A stretch of DNA of 64,000 nucleotides from PCRC01 sp017848435 (GTDB lineage Bacteria > Pseudomonadota > Gammaproteobacteria > Burkholderiales > Burkholderiaceae_C). Position numbers and translations under genes: made by a program. Location of the stretch: assembly GCA_965284315.1 (NCBI GenBank), contig OZ260072.1, forward strand, positions 2,170,001 to 2,234,000, written 5' to 3'. The first letter of the stretch is position 1. Each line of letters begins with the position of its first letter. Under the pieces are notes generated by a model that had not been told where the DNA came from, made no database searches, and saw only the letters and a list, made by a program, of their open reading frames with translations. Below, in pieces: positions 53,598-63,613 of this stretch.

Positions 53598-54086
53598 ATG
53601 CACCACGCCCCATCGGTTCTGTACCCGGTGGGGCGTTCGCGTTTTCTGGCCTGGTTGGCGACGCTGTTGTGGCTGGCCGGCGCGCTGGCGGCGGCCGGGC
53701 AGGGCTGGCACGTGGGCGAGTTGGCCTGGCCGGTACTGCTCACCGGCAGCAGCGTGTTGCTGGCGGGGGCCCTGGCGTGGTGGTCTTGGCGGCAAACACC
53801 GCCCGGCGCGCTGCGCTGGGACGGTGGGGACTGGCATTGGTTGCCAGAGGCACGCCACCCCGGGGCGTTCCCTGCGCCTTTGACCGCCCCCCCCCAAATT
53901 CACCTGGACCTGCAGCAGGTGCTGTTGCTCAGCCTGTCCCAGGCCGGCAGCCGCCGGGTGTGGCTGTGGCTGGAAAGAGCCCAATCACCGGCGCGCTGGG
54001 ACGACCTGCGGCGCGCGGTGTTGGCCGATCGCCAGCGCACCCCCGAGCTGACAGACGCCGTTTGGCCCGAGAAAGGCCCGGTGTGA
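53598..54086 (+). CDS. Small membrane protein, possibly YgfX-like
   Basis: 162 residues. Two membrane helices (about 14-32 and 40-57; LAWLATLLWLAGALAAAG, AWPVLLTGSSVLLAGALAWW) precede a soluble part (HLDLQQVLLLSLSQ, RRVWLWLERAQSPARWDDLRRAVL) that resembles YgfX/CptA proteins. Identification is weak. It lies between fabF and rpoE, and its stop overlaps the rpoE GTG, so it is probably in the rpoE operon. Confidence 0.5.
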   Translation: MHHAPSVLYPVGRSRFLAWLATLLWLAGALAAAGQGWHVGELAWPVLLTGSSVLLAGALAWWSWRQTPPGALRWDGGDWHWLPEARHPGAFPAPLTAPPQIHLDLQQVLLLSLSQAGSRRVWLWLERAQSPARWDDLRRAVLADRQRTPELTDAVWPEKGPV

Positions 54087-54724
54087 CGCCACCTTTGCCG
54101 CCGGTACCGCCGGCTGCCAGCGCGCCCGACAGCGACCTGATACTGGTCGAGCGCACGGTCGCGGGCGACAACCGCGCCTTCGATTTGCTCGTGATCAAGT
54201 ACCAGCGCCGGATCGAGCGGCTGATTGGCCGCATGGTGCGCGACGCCGAACTGGTGCAGGACATCGCCCAGGAAACCTTCATCCGCGCGTACCGGGCACT
54301 GCACCAGTTCCGTGGCGACGCCCAGTTCTACACCTGGCTGTACCGGATTGCCGTCAACACCGCCAAAAAGGCGCTGGTGGACATGCGGCGCGACCCGCTG
54401 ATTTTCGAGAGCACCTTCAAATCGGGCAGCGACGACGATGAAACTTACCGCCCAGAACACGAACTAACCACCACAGAGACGCCAGAAGCCCTGCTGGCGA
54501 GCCGCGAAATTGCCGCTGTGGTGAACGCTGCGATGGAGGCCTTGCCCGAGGATTTGCGCCAGGCCGTGACCTTGCGGGAGATCGAAGGTTTGAGTTACGA
54601 GGAGATTGCCGAAGCCATGAGCTGCCCGATTGGCACCGTGCGATCGCGCATTTTCAGGGCGCGAGAAGCGATCTCGGCGAAGGTGAGGCCGCTGCTGGAC
54701 AACCAGTCCGGCAAGCGCTGGTGA
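54083..54724 (+). CDS. rpoE: RNA polymerase sigma factor RpoE (ECF family)
   Basis: 213 residues from a GTG start overlapping the upstream stop by 4 nt. Sigma region 2 is FDLLVIKYQRRIERLIGRMV through AQETFIRAYRALHQFRGDAQFYTWLYRIA, and region 4 is EALPEDLRQAVTLREIEGLSYEEIAEAM. It drives envelope-stress genes. Anti-sigma and protease partner genes follow in the same order as rpoE-rseA-rseB-mucD. Confidence 0.95.
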   Translation: MTPPLPPVPPAASAPDSDLILVERTVAGDNRAFDLLVIKYQRRIERLIGRMVRDAELVQDIAQETFIRAYRALHQFRGDAQFYTWLYRIAVNTAKKALVDMRRDPLIFESTFKSGSDDDETYRPEHELTTTETPEALLASREIAAVVNAAMEALPEDLRQAVTLREIEGLSYEEIAEAMSCPIGTVRSRIFRAREAISAKVRPLLDNQSGKRW

Positions 54725-54762
54725 GTTTTTTTGATCGTGTCGGCAACAGGTAAGGCCCCTTT

Positions 54763-55380
54763 ATGAAGTCAACCAACACCACCGCCACCGAGCGCCAGTG
54801 CGAATGGATGTCTGCGCTTGCAGATGGCCAGCTGCATGGCGACGAGTTCACCCAGGCCATGGATGCACTGTCCGACAGCGACACCGCGCGCGACGCCTGG
54901 CACACCTACCACCTGATTGGCGACGCCTTGCGGGCTGAGAAGGTCGCCGGTAGCCACCAGCACGACAAGGCCTTTTTGCAGGCGCTGCAGCAACGGCTGG
55001 CGGCCGAGCCGGCCTGGCCGCGTGCGGTGGTGTCGACCGACCTGCCCAACACGCCAGTGCTGGTCCCGGTTGTGACCGAGCCCGCCGCCAACGACGCGGC
55101 CTGGCACTGGAAACTGGTGGCCGGTCTGGCCTCGGTCGCGGTGGTCGGTGTGGTGGGCTGGAACTTGGCCGGCCCCTTTGGCGGTGCGCCCGCGTCGGCG
55201 GTGCTGGCCCAGGGCACGCAGCCACAGACCATCCAGGTGCTGACGCCGCAGGGCATGCTGCTGCGCGACCCGCAACTCGACGATCTGCTGGCCGCCCACA
55301 AGCAGCATGGCGGTGCCTCGGCGCTGCAAACGTCCACCGGCTTCCTGCGCAATGCGACTTTTGACGCCTCGGCGCGCTGA
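54763..55380 (+). CDS. rseA: RseA/MucA-family anti-sigma factor
   Basis: 205 residues. The N-terminal sigma-binding helices contain CEWMSALADGQLHGDEF and WHTYHLIGDALRAE, followed by one membrane helix (about 114-133, LVAGLASVAVVGVVGWNLAG) and a short periplasmic domain. DegS-type cleavage of such proteins frees RpoE. It is 38 nt after rpoE and 25 nt before rseB. Confidence 0.9.
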   Translation: MKSTNTTATERQCEWMSALADGQLHGDEFTQAMDALSDSDTARDAWHTYHLIGDALRAEKVAGSHQHDKAFLQALQQRLAAEPAWPRAVVSTDLPNTPVLVPVVTEPAANDAAWHWKLVAGLASVAVVGVVGWNLAGPFGGAPASAVLAQGTQPQTIQVLTPQGMLLRDPQLDDLLAAHKQHGGASALQTSTGFLRNATFDASAR

Positions 55381-55405
55381 CGCAGCCTTTTGAACCGAAT
55401 TCGAC

Positions 55406-56458
55406 ATGAATTTTCAGTCTTTTCGTGCGCTAGCCTTAGTATTTTCTGGTGTTGCAGCTACAAATTTCGTAGCGGCTGAAGGGGTGGGCGCGCCGCCGTC
55501 GCCGGCCCGCGCCGCAGCGCCCGACAGCCGCTCGGTGAACGACTGGCTGATGCGCATGCACGAGGCCTCGCGCCGCCGCGCCTACGTAGGCACCTTTGTG
55601 GTCACCTCGGCGGGCAGCATGTCCACCGCGCGCATCTGGCACGTGTGCGACGGCGAACAGCAGATGGAGCGGGTGGAGACGCTCACCGGCGCACCCCGTT
55701 CCACTTTCCGCCACAACGACCAGGTGGTGACTTTCCTGCCGGAGACCCGCGTCGTGCGCAGCGAACGGCGCGAATCCAGCGGCCTGTTCCCGAACCTGTC
55801 GTTCACCGGCAGCCGCATCACCGACCACTACACCGCCCAACCCAGCCAGGTCACCAACACCGACCGCGTGGCGGGTTTCCACACCGACCTGTTGCTGCTC
55901 ACGCCCAAAGACAAGCTGCGCTTCGGCTACCGCATCTGGAGCGAGAAAAAAACCGGGCTGGTGGTCAAGCTGCAGACGCTGGACGCCGAAGGCCAGGTGC
56001 TCGAGCAGTCGGCCTTTTCTGAATTGCAGATGGACGCGCCGGTGCGCATGGACCGCCTGACCCAGATGATGGGCCGCACCGAGGGCTACCGGGTCGAGAA
56101 GGTCAACCTCACCAAGACCTCGCCTGCCGCCGAAGGCTGGACGCTCAAGTCCCCGGTGGCCGGCTTCAACCCTGTCAGCTGCTTCAAGCGGCCCGCAGCG
56201 GCCACCCCGGCGCGCGACGGCGCAATGCAGTGGGTGTTTTCAGACGGCTTGGCCGCAGTGTCGTTGTTTGTTGAAATCTACGATCCGCAGCGCCATCTGC
56301 AGGAAACCACCACAGCGCTGGGTGCCACCCAAACCCTGACGCGCCGCCTGAGCCTGAAGAGCGGCGACAAAACCAGCGACTGGTGGCTGACCGCAGTGGG
56401 TGAGGTGCCGCTGCAGACCTTGCAGGCCTTTGCCCAAAGCCTGGAACGTACGAAATAA
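55406..56458 (+). CDS. rseB: RseB/MucB sigma-E regulatory protein
   Basis: 350 residues. RseB binds the periplasmic part of the anti-sigma factor and protects it from proteolysis. The N-terminal LolA-like domain is DSRSVNDWLMRMHEASRRRAYVGTFVV; the C-terminal small domain has DGLAAVSLFVEIYD. The signal peptide (MNFQSFRALALVFSGVAATN) is encoded by repeat copy h, which occupies 55407-55473. The start codon is just upstream of that copy. Confidence 0.93.
   Translation: MNFQSFRALALVFSGVAATNFVAAEGVGAPPSPARAAAPDSRSVNDWLMRMHEASRRRAYVGTFVVTSAGSMSTARIWHVCDGEQQMERVETLTGAPRSTFRHNDQVVTFLPETRVVRSERRESSGLFPNLSFTGSRITDHYTAQPSQVTNTDRVAGFHTDLLLLTPKDKLRFGYRIWSEKKTGLVVKLQTLDAEGQVLEQSAFSELQMDAPVRMDRLTQMMGRTEGYRVEKVNLTKTSPAAEGWTLKSPVAGFNPVSCFKRPAAATPARDGAMQWVFSDGLAAVSLFVEIYDPQRHLQETTTALGATQTLTRRLSLKSGDKTSDWWLTAVGEVPLQTLQAFAQSLERTK
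55407..55473 (-). repeat. 42-nt-core dispersed repeat, copy h (rseB signal peptide)
   Basis: Read on the minus strand, the core is 55473-55432: GCTAC at 1-5, GTAGC at 13-17 and a perfect ACTAAGGCT at 34-42; the arm ends CTGAAAATTC. rseB reads the opposite strand of the element, giving FRALALVFSGVAATNFVAA. Confidence 0.85.
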
Positions 56459-56476
56459 CTGTGTGATGAAAGCTGG

Positions 56477-57973
56477 ATGATGATCAATATCGACTGGAAG
56501 AAGGCCCGCTCGTATGCCGTTGTGGTGGCCGTGGCGGTGGGTGCGACCATCGCGCTGGTGCCCGCCAAACCCATTTCCGCGCAAGCCGCCGCTGGCCCTG
56601 CAGTGGGCGGCCCCCGCGGCCTGCCTGACTTCACCGAGCTGGTTGAGCAACTTGGCCCCTCGGTGGTCAACATCCGCACGGTGGAGAAGGTCAAGGTCGG
56701 CACGCGCGGCTCGGAAGACGAGATGCAGGAACTGTTCCGCCGCTTCTTCGGCGACCGCATTCCCAACATGCCCAAGCCATCGCCGCGCAGCCCCCAGCCG
56801 CAGGAAGAAGAGCAGCAGCCCCGTGGCGTGGGGTCCGGCTTCATCCTGACCGCCGACGGCTTTGTCATGACCAACGCCCACGTGGTGGAGGGGGCCGATG
56901 AGGTGGTGGTCACGCTGACCGACAACCGCGAGTTCAAGGCCCGCATCATCGGCGCCGACAAGCGCACCGACGTGGCCGTGGTCAAGATCGAAGCCACCGG
57001 CCTGCCGGCGGTCAAGATTGGCGACGTCAGCCGCCTGAAAGTGGGCGAGTGGGTCATGGCCATCGGCTCGCCGTTTGGCCTGGAAAACACCGTGACCGCC
57101 GGCATCGTCAGCGCCAAGCAGCGCGACACCGGCGACTATTTGCCCTTCATCCAGACCGACGTCGCCATCAACCCCGGCAACTCCGGCGGGCCGCTGATCA
57201 ACATGCGCGGCGAAGTGGTGGGCATCAACAGCCAGATTTACTCGCGCTCCGGTGGTTTTCAGGGCATCTCGTTCGCCATCCCGATCGACGAAGCCAGCCG
57301 TGTGGCCGACCAGTTGCGCAGCGCAGGCCGCGTCACGCGCGGACGCATTGGCGTGCAGATCGACCAGGTCACCAAAGAAGTGGCCGAGTCGATTGGCCTC
57401 GGCAAACCGCAAGGCGCCCTGGTGCGCAATGTGGAGAGCGGCGCACCGGCCGACAAGGCGGGCGTGGAGCCGGGCGACATCATCGTCAAGTTCGATGGCA
57501 AGGCGATCGACAAGTCGTCCGATCTGCCGCGCCTGGTGGGCAACACCAAGCCCGGCACCAAGAGCACGCTGACCGTGTTCCGGCGCGGCGCCACCAAGGA
57601 CCTGGCCGTGACCGTGGCCGAGATCGAGCCCGACAAGGCGCCGGTGAAAAAGGCCGATGCCAAACCGGCGGAGAAGCCGAAGTCGTCGCAAGCTGGGGAG
57701 TTGCTGGGGCTGGGCATCAGCGAGCTGACCGACGCGCAGAAAACCGAGCTCAAGCTCAAAGGCGGTGTGCGCGTGGACACGGCCGGCGGTGGCGCTGCGC
57801 GGGCCGGCCTGCGCGAGGGCGACGTCATCTTGCAACTGGGCAACACCCAGGTGGCGAATGTGCGCGAATTCGAAACGGCATTGGCCAAGGCCGACAAGAG
57901 CAAGGCGATTGCATTGTTGGTGCTGCGGGGCGACACCGCCAACATTGTGCTGGTGCGCCCGGCCGCCAAGTAA
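56477..57973 (+). CDS. mucD: DegP/MucD-type periplasmic serine protease
   Basis: 498 residues. Signal peptide (cleaved near AQA), trypsin-like domain with H135, D165 and S236 (GNSGGP), then two PDZ domains (RGRIGVQIDQ; LGLGISELTDAQ). It degrades misfolded periplasmic proteins. The position after rpoE-rseA-rseB matches mucD of the algT-mucABCD type operon. An acidic linker (KPSPRSPQPQEEEQQP) interrupts the protease domain N-terminus, as is common. Confidence 0.94.
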   Translation: MMINIDWKKARSYAVVVAVAVGATIALVPAKPISAQAAAGPAVGGPRGLPDFTELVEQLGPSVVNIRTVEKVKVGTRGSEDEMQELFRRFFGDRIPNMPKPSPRSPQPQEEEQQPRGVGSGFILTADGFVMTNAHVVEGADEVVVTLTDNREFKARIIGADKRTDVAVVKIEATGLPAVKIGDVSRLKVGEWVMAIGSPFGLENTVTAGIVSAKQRDTGDYLPFIQTDVAINPGNSGGPLINMRGEVVGINSQIYSRSGGFQGISFAIPIDEASRVADQLRSAGRVTRGRIGVQIDQVTKEVAESIGLGKPQGALVRNVESGAPADKAGVEPGDIIVKFDGKAIDKSSDLPRLVGNTKPGTKSTLTVFRRGATKDLAVTVAEIEPDKAPVKKADAKPAEKPKSSQAGELLGLGISELTDAQKTELKLKGGVRVDTAGGGAARAGLREGDVILQLGNTQVANVREFETALAKADKSKAIALLVLRGDTANIVLVRPAAK

Positions 57974-58025
57974 CCAAGCCTGTTGGTGTTCCTGCGCCTC
58001 TTGGCGCAGGTGGCCGGACACGAAG

Positions 58026-58057
58026 CCCCCATCCCGAAGTCGGGTTTGGGGGTTTTT
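58026..58057 (+). terminator. Terminator of the sigma-E operon
   Basis: CCCCCA (58026-58031) pairs with TGGGGG (58047-58052), and CCCG (58033-58036) with CGGG (58041-58044), around an AAGT loop; five T follow. Confidence 0.88.
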
Positions 58058-58402
58058 CATGTTTTTCGCCCAAAACCACAGTGCCCGCTTTTATTTTTCC
58101 ACGACCTTGTCACCGATCTGAAATGTTGGCGAACACTGACTTTTCAAAGACTCATGACCGAAGTGGCTAAAATACCGGATTCCAAAGGCCGAAATAGGCA
58201 TAAGCCAACCGTTAGAAACCACGATGCGAGATGTTCTCTCCGTGTCCACCTGCGATCCACAGCTCACCCACATGTTGTCCCAAGCATGACCACTTCAATG
58301 TGTGATCAAGCTGTGGATAACTTGTGTGTGGTGCCTTCGCAACGGCCCCGTTTTGACGCCGGTCGGGGTGTACGGGCATGGGTTTTTGCCTACAATGAAG
58401 TT

Positions 58403-58467
58403 CCAACTATCGCAGTTGCCATAGATTGTTGGTTCAGGGCGCGTCTGACTATGACGCGCCCTTTTTT
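58403..58467 (+). ncRNA. Candidate small RNA or leader upstream of lepA
   Basis: A TACAAT box (58391-58396) precedes a short interval ending in a strong intrinsic terminator. The terminator is a 10-bp perfect stem AGGGCGCGTC (58436-58445) with GACGCGCCCT (58453-58462), then six T including the last stem base. The 5' part can fold: CCAA/TTGG with CTAT/ATAG inside. This could be a free-standing 65-nt RNA or an attenuator for lepA. No convincing -35 box was seen. Confidence 0.35.
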
Positions 58468-58512
58468 CTGGCCAGTGCCCGTTTCAATTCAATCACTTGT
58501 AGCGCTACGTTG

Positions 58513-60324
<1,812 letters not shown>

Positions 60325-60330
60325 AGACGG

Positions 60331-60405
60331 GCCCCCACGCTCCCCACTGCGTGTGGTTCGCTGCCCCCCGAGGGGGCCGTGCCTTGCTTGGGGCGGCCCG
60401 GCGCG
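60331..60405 (+). repeat. 75-bp GC-rich intergenic repeat, copy 1 (before lepB)
   Basis: Begins GCCCCCACGC and ends GGCGGCCCGGCGC, with an internal palindrome CCCCC-CGA-GGGGG. Copy 2 at 63506-63580 differs at about 5 of 75 positions, all in the first half. It fills most of the lepA-lepB gap. Confidence 0.85.
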
Positions 60406-60442
60406 GCGGCTTTCATGCCAGCAGTTCATGGGTGCCCCAGCC

Positions 60443-61411
60443 ATGATTCAAGCACTCACGGGTCTGATCCTGGCCTGCTTTGTCGGCTATGCCGGCGGCT
60501 GGTACTTGGGTTATGTGGAAGGCAACTTTGCCTTGCTGCTGTTCCTCGCCACGCTGGTGACCGGTGTCTACTGGGTGGCCGAGCGCGTGTATTTCCTGCC
60601 ACGCCGCCGTCGTGCCGTGGCGCAGCTGGAGACAGACACCGCGCGCCGTCGTGGCGAGCTCAACAACATGGGCATCCAGCAGGTGGACAGCGACATTGGC
60701 CAGGCCCGGCACAAACTGATGGCGCAGCCCTGGTGGCTGGACTGGACCGCCGGGTTGTTCCCGGTGATTGTCATTGTGTTCGTGCTGCGTTCTTTCCTGT
60801 TCGAGCCGTTCAAGATTCCGTCGGGTTCGATGATCCCGACGCTGCTGATCGGCGACCTGATCCTTGTCAACAAATTCCACTACGGCCTGCGCCTGCCGGT
60901 GCTGAACACCCGCATCACCCAGGGCACACCGCCCCAGCGCGGCGACGTGATGGTGTTCCGTTACCCGCCCAAGCCCAGCCTGGACTACATCAAGCGTGTG
61001 GTGGGTGTGCCCGGCGACGAAGTGGCCTACCTGAACAAGAAGCTCACCATCAACGGCAAGCCGGTCAGCAAGACCAGCGTGCCCGACTTCTTTGACGAAG
61101 ACACCTTGCGCTACTACAAGCACTACGAAGAGGTGCTGGGCAACAAGAAACACCGCCTGTTGAACGACGAAGACCGGCCCGCCTTCATTCCGGGCACGGA
61201 CGACTTTGCCTTCAAAAACAACTGTGTCTACAGTGTGGAAGGGGTGGTCTGCAAGGTGCCGCCAGGCCACTATTTCATGATGGGCGACAACCGCGACAAC
61301 TCGCTGGACTCGCGTTACTGGGGTTTTGTGCCGGACAAGAACATCGTTGGCAAGGCGTTCTTCATCTGGATGAATTTTTCCAACATCAAGCGCTTTGGTT
61401 CGTTTGACTGA
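60443..61411 (+). CDS. lepB: Signal peptidase I
   Basis: 322 residues from the ATG at 60443 (an in-frame ATG at 60428 adds five residues). Two N-terminal membrane segments flank a positively charged loop (RRRRAVAQLETD). The catalytic Ser is S129 (PSGSMIP) and the general base K184 (DYIKRVVGVPGD); box E is MMGDNRDNSLDSRYWG. It cleaves signal peptides at the membrane. It is preceded by the 75-bp repeat. Confidence 0.95.
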   Translation: MIQALTGLILACFVGYAGGWYLGYVEGNFALLLFLATLVTGVYWVAERVYFLPRRRRAVAQLETDTARRRGELNNMGIQQVDSDIGQARHKLMAQPWWLDWTAGLFPVIVIVFVLRSFLFEPFKIPSGSMIPTLLIGDLILVNKFHYGLRLPVLNTRITQGTPPQRGDVMVFRYPPKPSLDYIKRVVGVPGDEVAYLNKKLTINGKPVSKTSVPDFFDEDTLRYYKHYEEVLGNKKHRLLNDEDRPAFIPGTDDFAFKNNCVYSVEGVVCKVPPGHYFMMGDNRDNSLDSRYWGFVPDKNIVGKAFFIWMNFSNIKRFGSFD

Positions 61412-61431
61412 GCGCGCAGGAGGGCAGACCG

Positions 61432-61770
61432 GTGAAACAGCAGCGTGGCTTTTCGGTGATTGGGTTCTTGTTTTTTGGCGGCATTCTGGCGTGCATCGGC
61501 GTGCTGGTGGCGCAGGCCTTTCCCACGGTGCTGGAGTACCAGGCCGCGCTGAAAGCGGCCAACAAGGCCTCGGCTGGCAACACCGTGCCCGAAGTGCGCC
61601 GGATCTTTGACAACGCCGCCACCATCGACGACATCCGTTCCATCACCGGCAACGACCTCGTGGTCACCAAAGAGAACGACAAGGTCATTGTCAGCTTTGC
61701 CTACAACCGCGAGATTCCGGTCGCGGGCCCGGTGTTCATCGTCATCAAATACGCTGGGCGCTCCCGCTAA
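61432..61770 (+). CDS. DUF4845 membrane-anchored protein
   Basis: 112 residues with a GTG start. A prepilin-like N-terminus QRGFSVIGFLFFGGILACIG contains one membrane helix; the remainder is a small alpha/beta domain. This family is always found between lepB and rnc in proteobacteria and its function is unknown. The gene is 20 nt after lepB and ends 1 nt before the rnc start. Confidence 0.88.
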   Translation: MKQQRGFSVIGFLFFGGILACIGVLVAQAFPTVLEYQAALKAANKASAGNTVPEVRRIFDNAATIDDIRSITGNDLVVTKENDKVIVSFAYNREIPVAGPVFIVIKYAGRSR

Positions 61771-61771
61771 C

Positions 61772-62467
61772 GTGGGTGCTTCTCCACAACGCGACCTGCA
61801 GGCCCTGCAAGACCGCCTGCAACACCGCTTCAGCCAGCCCGCCTTGCTGGAACGGGCGCTGACGCACCGCAGTTTCTCGGCCGACCACAACGAACGCCTG
61901 GAGTTTCTTGGCGACTCGGTGCTCAACCTGTCGGTGGCCGATTTGCTCTACCGCGCGCTGGGTGGCTTGTCGGAAGGCGAACTTTCCCGCGTGCGCGCCA
62001 ACCTCGTCAAGCAAGACACCCTGCACCAGTTGGCCACGCAGCTGGACGTGTCGTCGGTGCTGCGGCTGGGCGAGGGTGAGTCGCGCTCGGGCGGCTACAA
62101 GCGGCCGTCGATCCTGGCCGATGCGCTCGAAGCGGTGATCGGTGCGGTCTACCTCGACGCCGGCTTTGACGCCGCGCGCGCCCTGGTGGAGCGCCTGTTC
62201 AAAGACGTGGAGGTGGCGCCGGGCATGCAGGCCGCCAGCAAAGACCCGAAAACCGAGTTGCAGGAATGGCTGCAGGGCCGCAAGATGAAACTGCCCATCT
62301 ACCGCGTGGTGGCCACGCTGGGCGAGGCGCACCGGCAGACCTTTGATGTGGAGTGCCTGGTGAGCGAACTCAACCAGACTGAGCGTGGCATTGGGGGCTC
62401 GCGCCGCGCCGGCGAACAGGCCGCCGCCGCGGCCATGCTGCAGACTTTGAAAGACCGTTCCAAATGA
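61772..62467 (+). CDS. rnc: Ribonuclease III
   Basis: 231 residues from a GTG at 61772. The signature ERLEFLGDSVLNL carries the catalytic acidic residues, with ADALEAVIGAVYLD as the second metal site. A double-stranded RNA-binding domain (about 160-228) ends GEQAAAAAMLQTL. It processes rRNA and duplex RNAs. Its stop overlaps the era start (ATGA). Confidence 0.95.
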   Translation: MGASPQRDLQALQDRLQHRFSQPALLERALTHRSFSADHNERLEFLGDSVLNLSVADLLYRALGGLSEGELSRVRANLVKQDTLHQLATQLDVSSVLRLGEGESRSGGYKRPSILADALEAVIGAVYLDAGFDAARALVERLFKDVEVAPGMQAASKDPKTELQEWLQGRKMKLPIYRVVATLGEAHRQTFDVECLVSELNQTERGIGGSRRAGEQAAAAAMLQTLKDRSK

Positions 62468-63501
62468 CAAATGCTATCGATACCGTAGCGCCATCGGTAG
62501 ATTCCACTAAGGCTGATGGCCAAAATGGTGCTGAAAACGAGGCGGCAGGCGCCGCAGAGGCGCCCGAGGGGCTGCCCGAGGCCATTTCCGACGCTGCCGG
62601 CCCGCAACGCTGCGGCCTGATCGCGATTGTGGGCAAGCCCAACGTGGGCAAGTCCACGCTGCTCAACGCGCTCGTGGGCCAGAAGATCAGCATCACCTCG
62701 CGCAAGGCGCAAACCACGCGCCACCGCATCACCGGCATGCGCACCCAGGGGGCGACGCAGTTCGTGTTTGTCGACACCCCCGGTTTCCAGACCCGGCACA
62801 GCAACGCGTTGAACGCGTCGCTGAACAAAACCGTGCAGGGGGCCCTGAGCGATGTGGACCTGATTCTGTTTGTGGTCGAGGCCGGCATCTTCAACCAAGC
62901 CGACGCCAAGGTGCTGGCGCTGCTGCGCGAGGGCACGCCTTGCCTGCTGGTGGCCAACAAGCTCGACCAGGTCACCCGCCGCGCCGACATTGCGCCCTGG
63001 CTGCAGGAGATGCAGCAGCGCCACCCCTTCACCGAGTTTGTGCCGATGTCGGCCAAAAACGCCAAGGACATCGAGCGCCTGTTTGGCATCTGCGAAAAAT
63101 ACCTGCCCGAGCAGCCTTGGTTCTATGCCGAAGACGAGCTCACCGACCGCAGCGAGAAATTCCTCGCCAGCGAGATGGTGCGCGAAAAGCTGTTCCGCCT
63201 GACCGGCGACGAATTGCCCTACACCTCCACCGTGGTCATCGACACCTTTTCGGAGGAACCGCCCGCCCGCAAAGGCCACAAGCGGCTGGTGAAGATCGCC
63301 GCCACCATCGTGGTGGAACGCGACGGCCACAAGGCCATGGTGATCGGCGACAAGGGCGAACGCATCAAGCGCATCGGCACCGAGACCCGGGTCGAGCTGG
63401 AAAGGCTGATGGACGCCAAGGTCTTCATCGAGCTGTGGGTCAAGGTCCGTTCCGGCTGGGCGGACGACGAGGCACGCGTTCGTTCGTTTGGATATGAGTA
63501 A
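62464..63501 (+). CDS. era: GTPase Era with a repeat-derived N-terminal extension
   Basis: 345 residues, against about 300 in E. coli. The GTPase motifs are GKPNVGKST (G1), TTRHRITG (G2), DTPGF (G3), NKLD (G4) and SAKN (G5). The C-terminal KH domain has VIGDKGERIKRIGTETRVELE. It helps 30S maturation. The first about 49 residues precede the usual start (CGLIAIVGKPNVGKS). Residues 4-24 are repeat copy i (DSTKADGQNG) and the rest is Glu/Ala-rich and probably disordered. It overlaps rnc by 4 nt. Confidence 0.95.
   Translation: MTNAIDTVAPSVDSTKADGQNGAENEAAGAAEAPEGLPEAISDAAGPQRCGLIAIVGKPNVGKSTLLNALVGQKISITSRKAQTTRHRITGMRTQGATQFVFVDTPGFQTRHSNALNASLNKTVQGALSDVDLILFVVEAGIFNQADAKVLALLREGTPCLLVANKLDQVTRRADIAPWLQEMQQRHPFTEFVPMSAKNAKDIERLFGICEKYLPEQPWFYAEDELTDRSEKFLASEMVREKLFRLTGDELPYTSTVVIDTFSEEPPARKGHKRLVKIAATIVVERDGHKAMVIGDKGERIKRIGTETRVELERLMDAKVFIELWVKVRSGWADDEARVRSFGYE
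62473..62538 (+). repeat. 42-nt-core dispersed repeat, copy i (era N-terminus)
   Basis: Core 62473-62514: GCTAT at 1-5, GTAGC at 13-17 (CCGTAGCG) and a perfect ACTAAGGCT at 34-42; the arm has GGCCAAAATGG. It is in frame 0 and starts 9 nt after the era start codon. Confidence 0.87.
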
Positions 63502-63505
63502 TGTG

Positions 63506-63580
63506 GCCCCCACGGTCGCCCACTGCGTGTGGCTTCCTGCCCCCCGAGGGGGCCGTGCCTTGCTTGGGGCGGCCCGGCGC
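63506..63580 (+). repeat. 75-bp GC-rich intergenic repeat, copy 2 (before recO)
   Basis: Near-identical to copy 1 at 60331-60405, sharing the internal CCCCC-CGA-GGGGG palindrome and the final GGCGGCCCGGCGC. It occupies most of the era-recO gap. Same orientation as copy 1. Confidence 0.85.
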
Positions 63581-63613
63581 TGCGGCGCTGACCTCGCCTG
63601 AGGCATTACTGCT

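Larger units (their letters stand above)
57974..58512. other. mucD-lepA intergenic region
   Basis: 539 bp holding a perfect 8-bp hairpin (CCTGCGCC/GGCGCAGG, 57991-58010), a terminator (58026-58057), an AT-richer stretch with a TGTGGATAA motif at 58312-58320 (perfect match to the DnaA box), a TACAAT box, and a second terminator-like hairpin close to lepA. No protein gene was recognised. It separates the sigma-E operon from lepA. Confidence 0.6.

Noticed and set aside
58312..58320. Perfect DnaA box TGTGGATAA as a sign of a replication origin
   Set aside because: A 9-mer match is expected about once in a window of this size on two strands, and there is no cluster of boxes nor dnaA/dnaN nearby.
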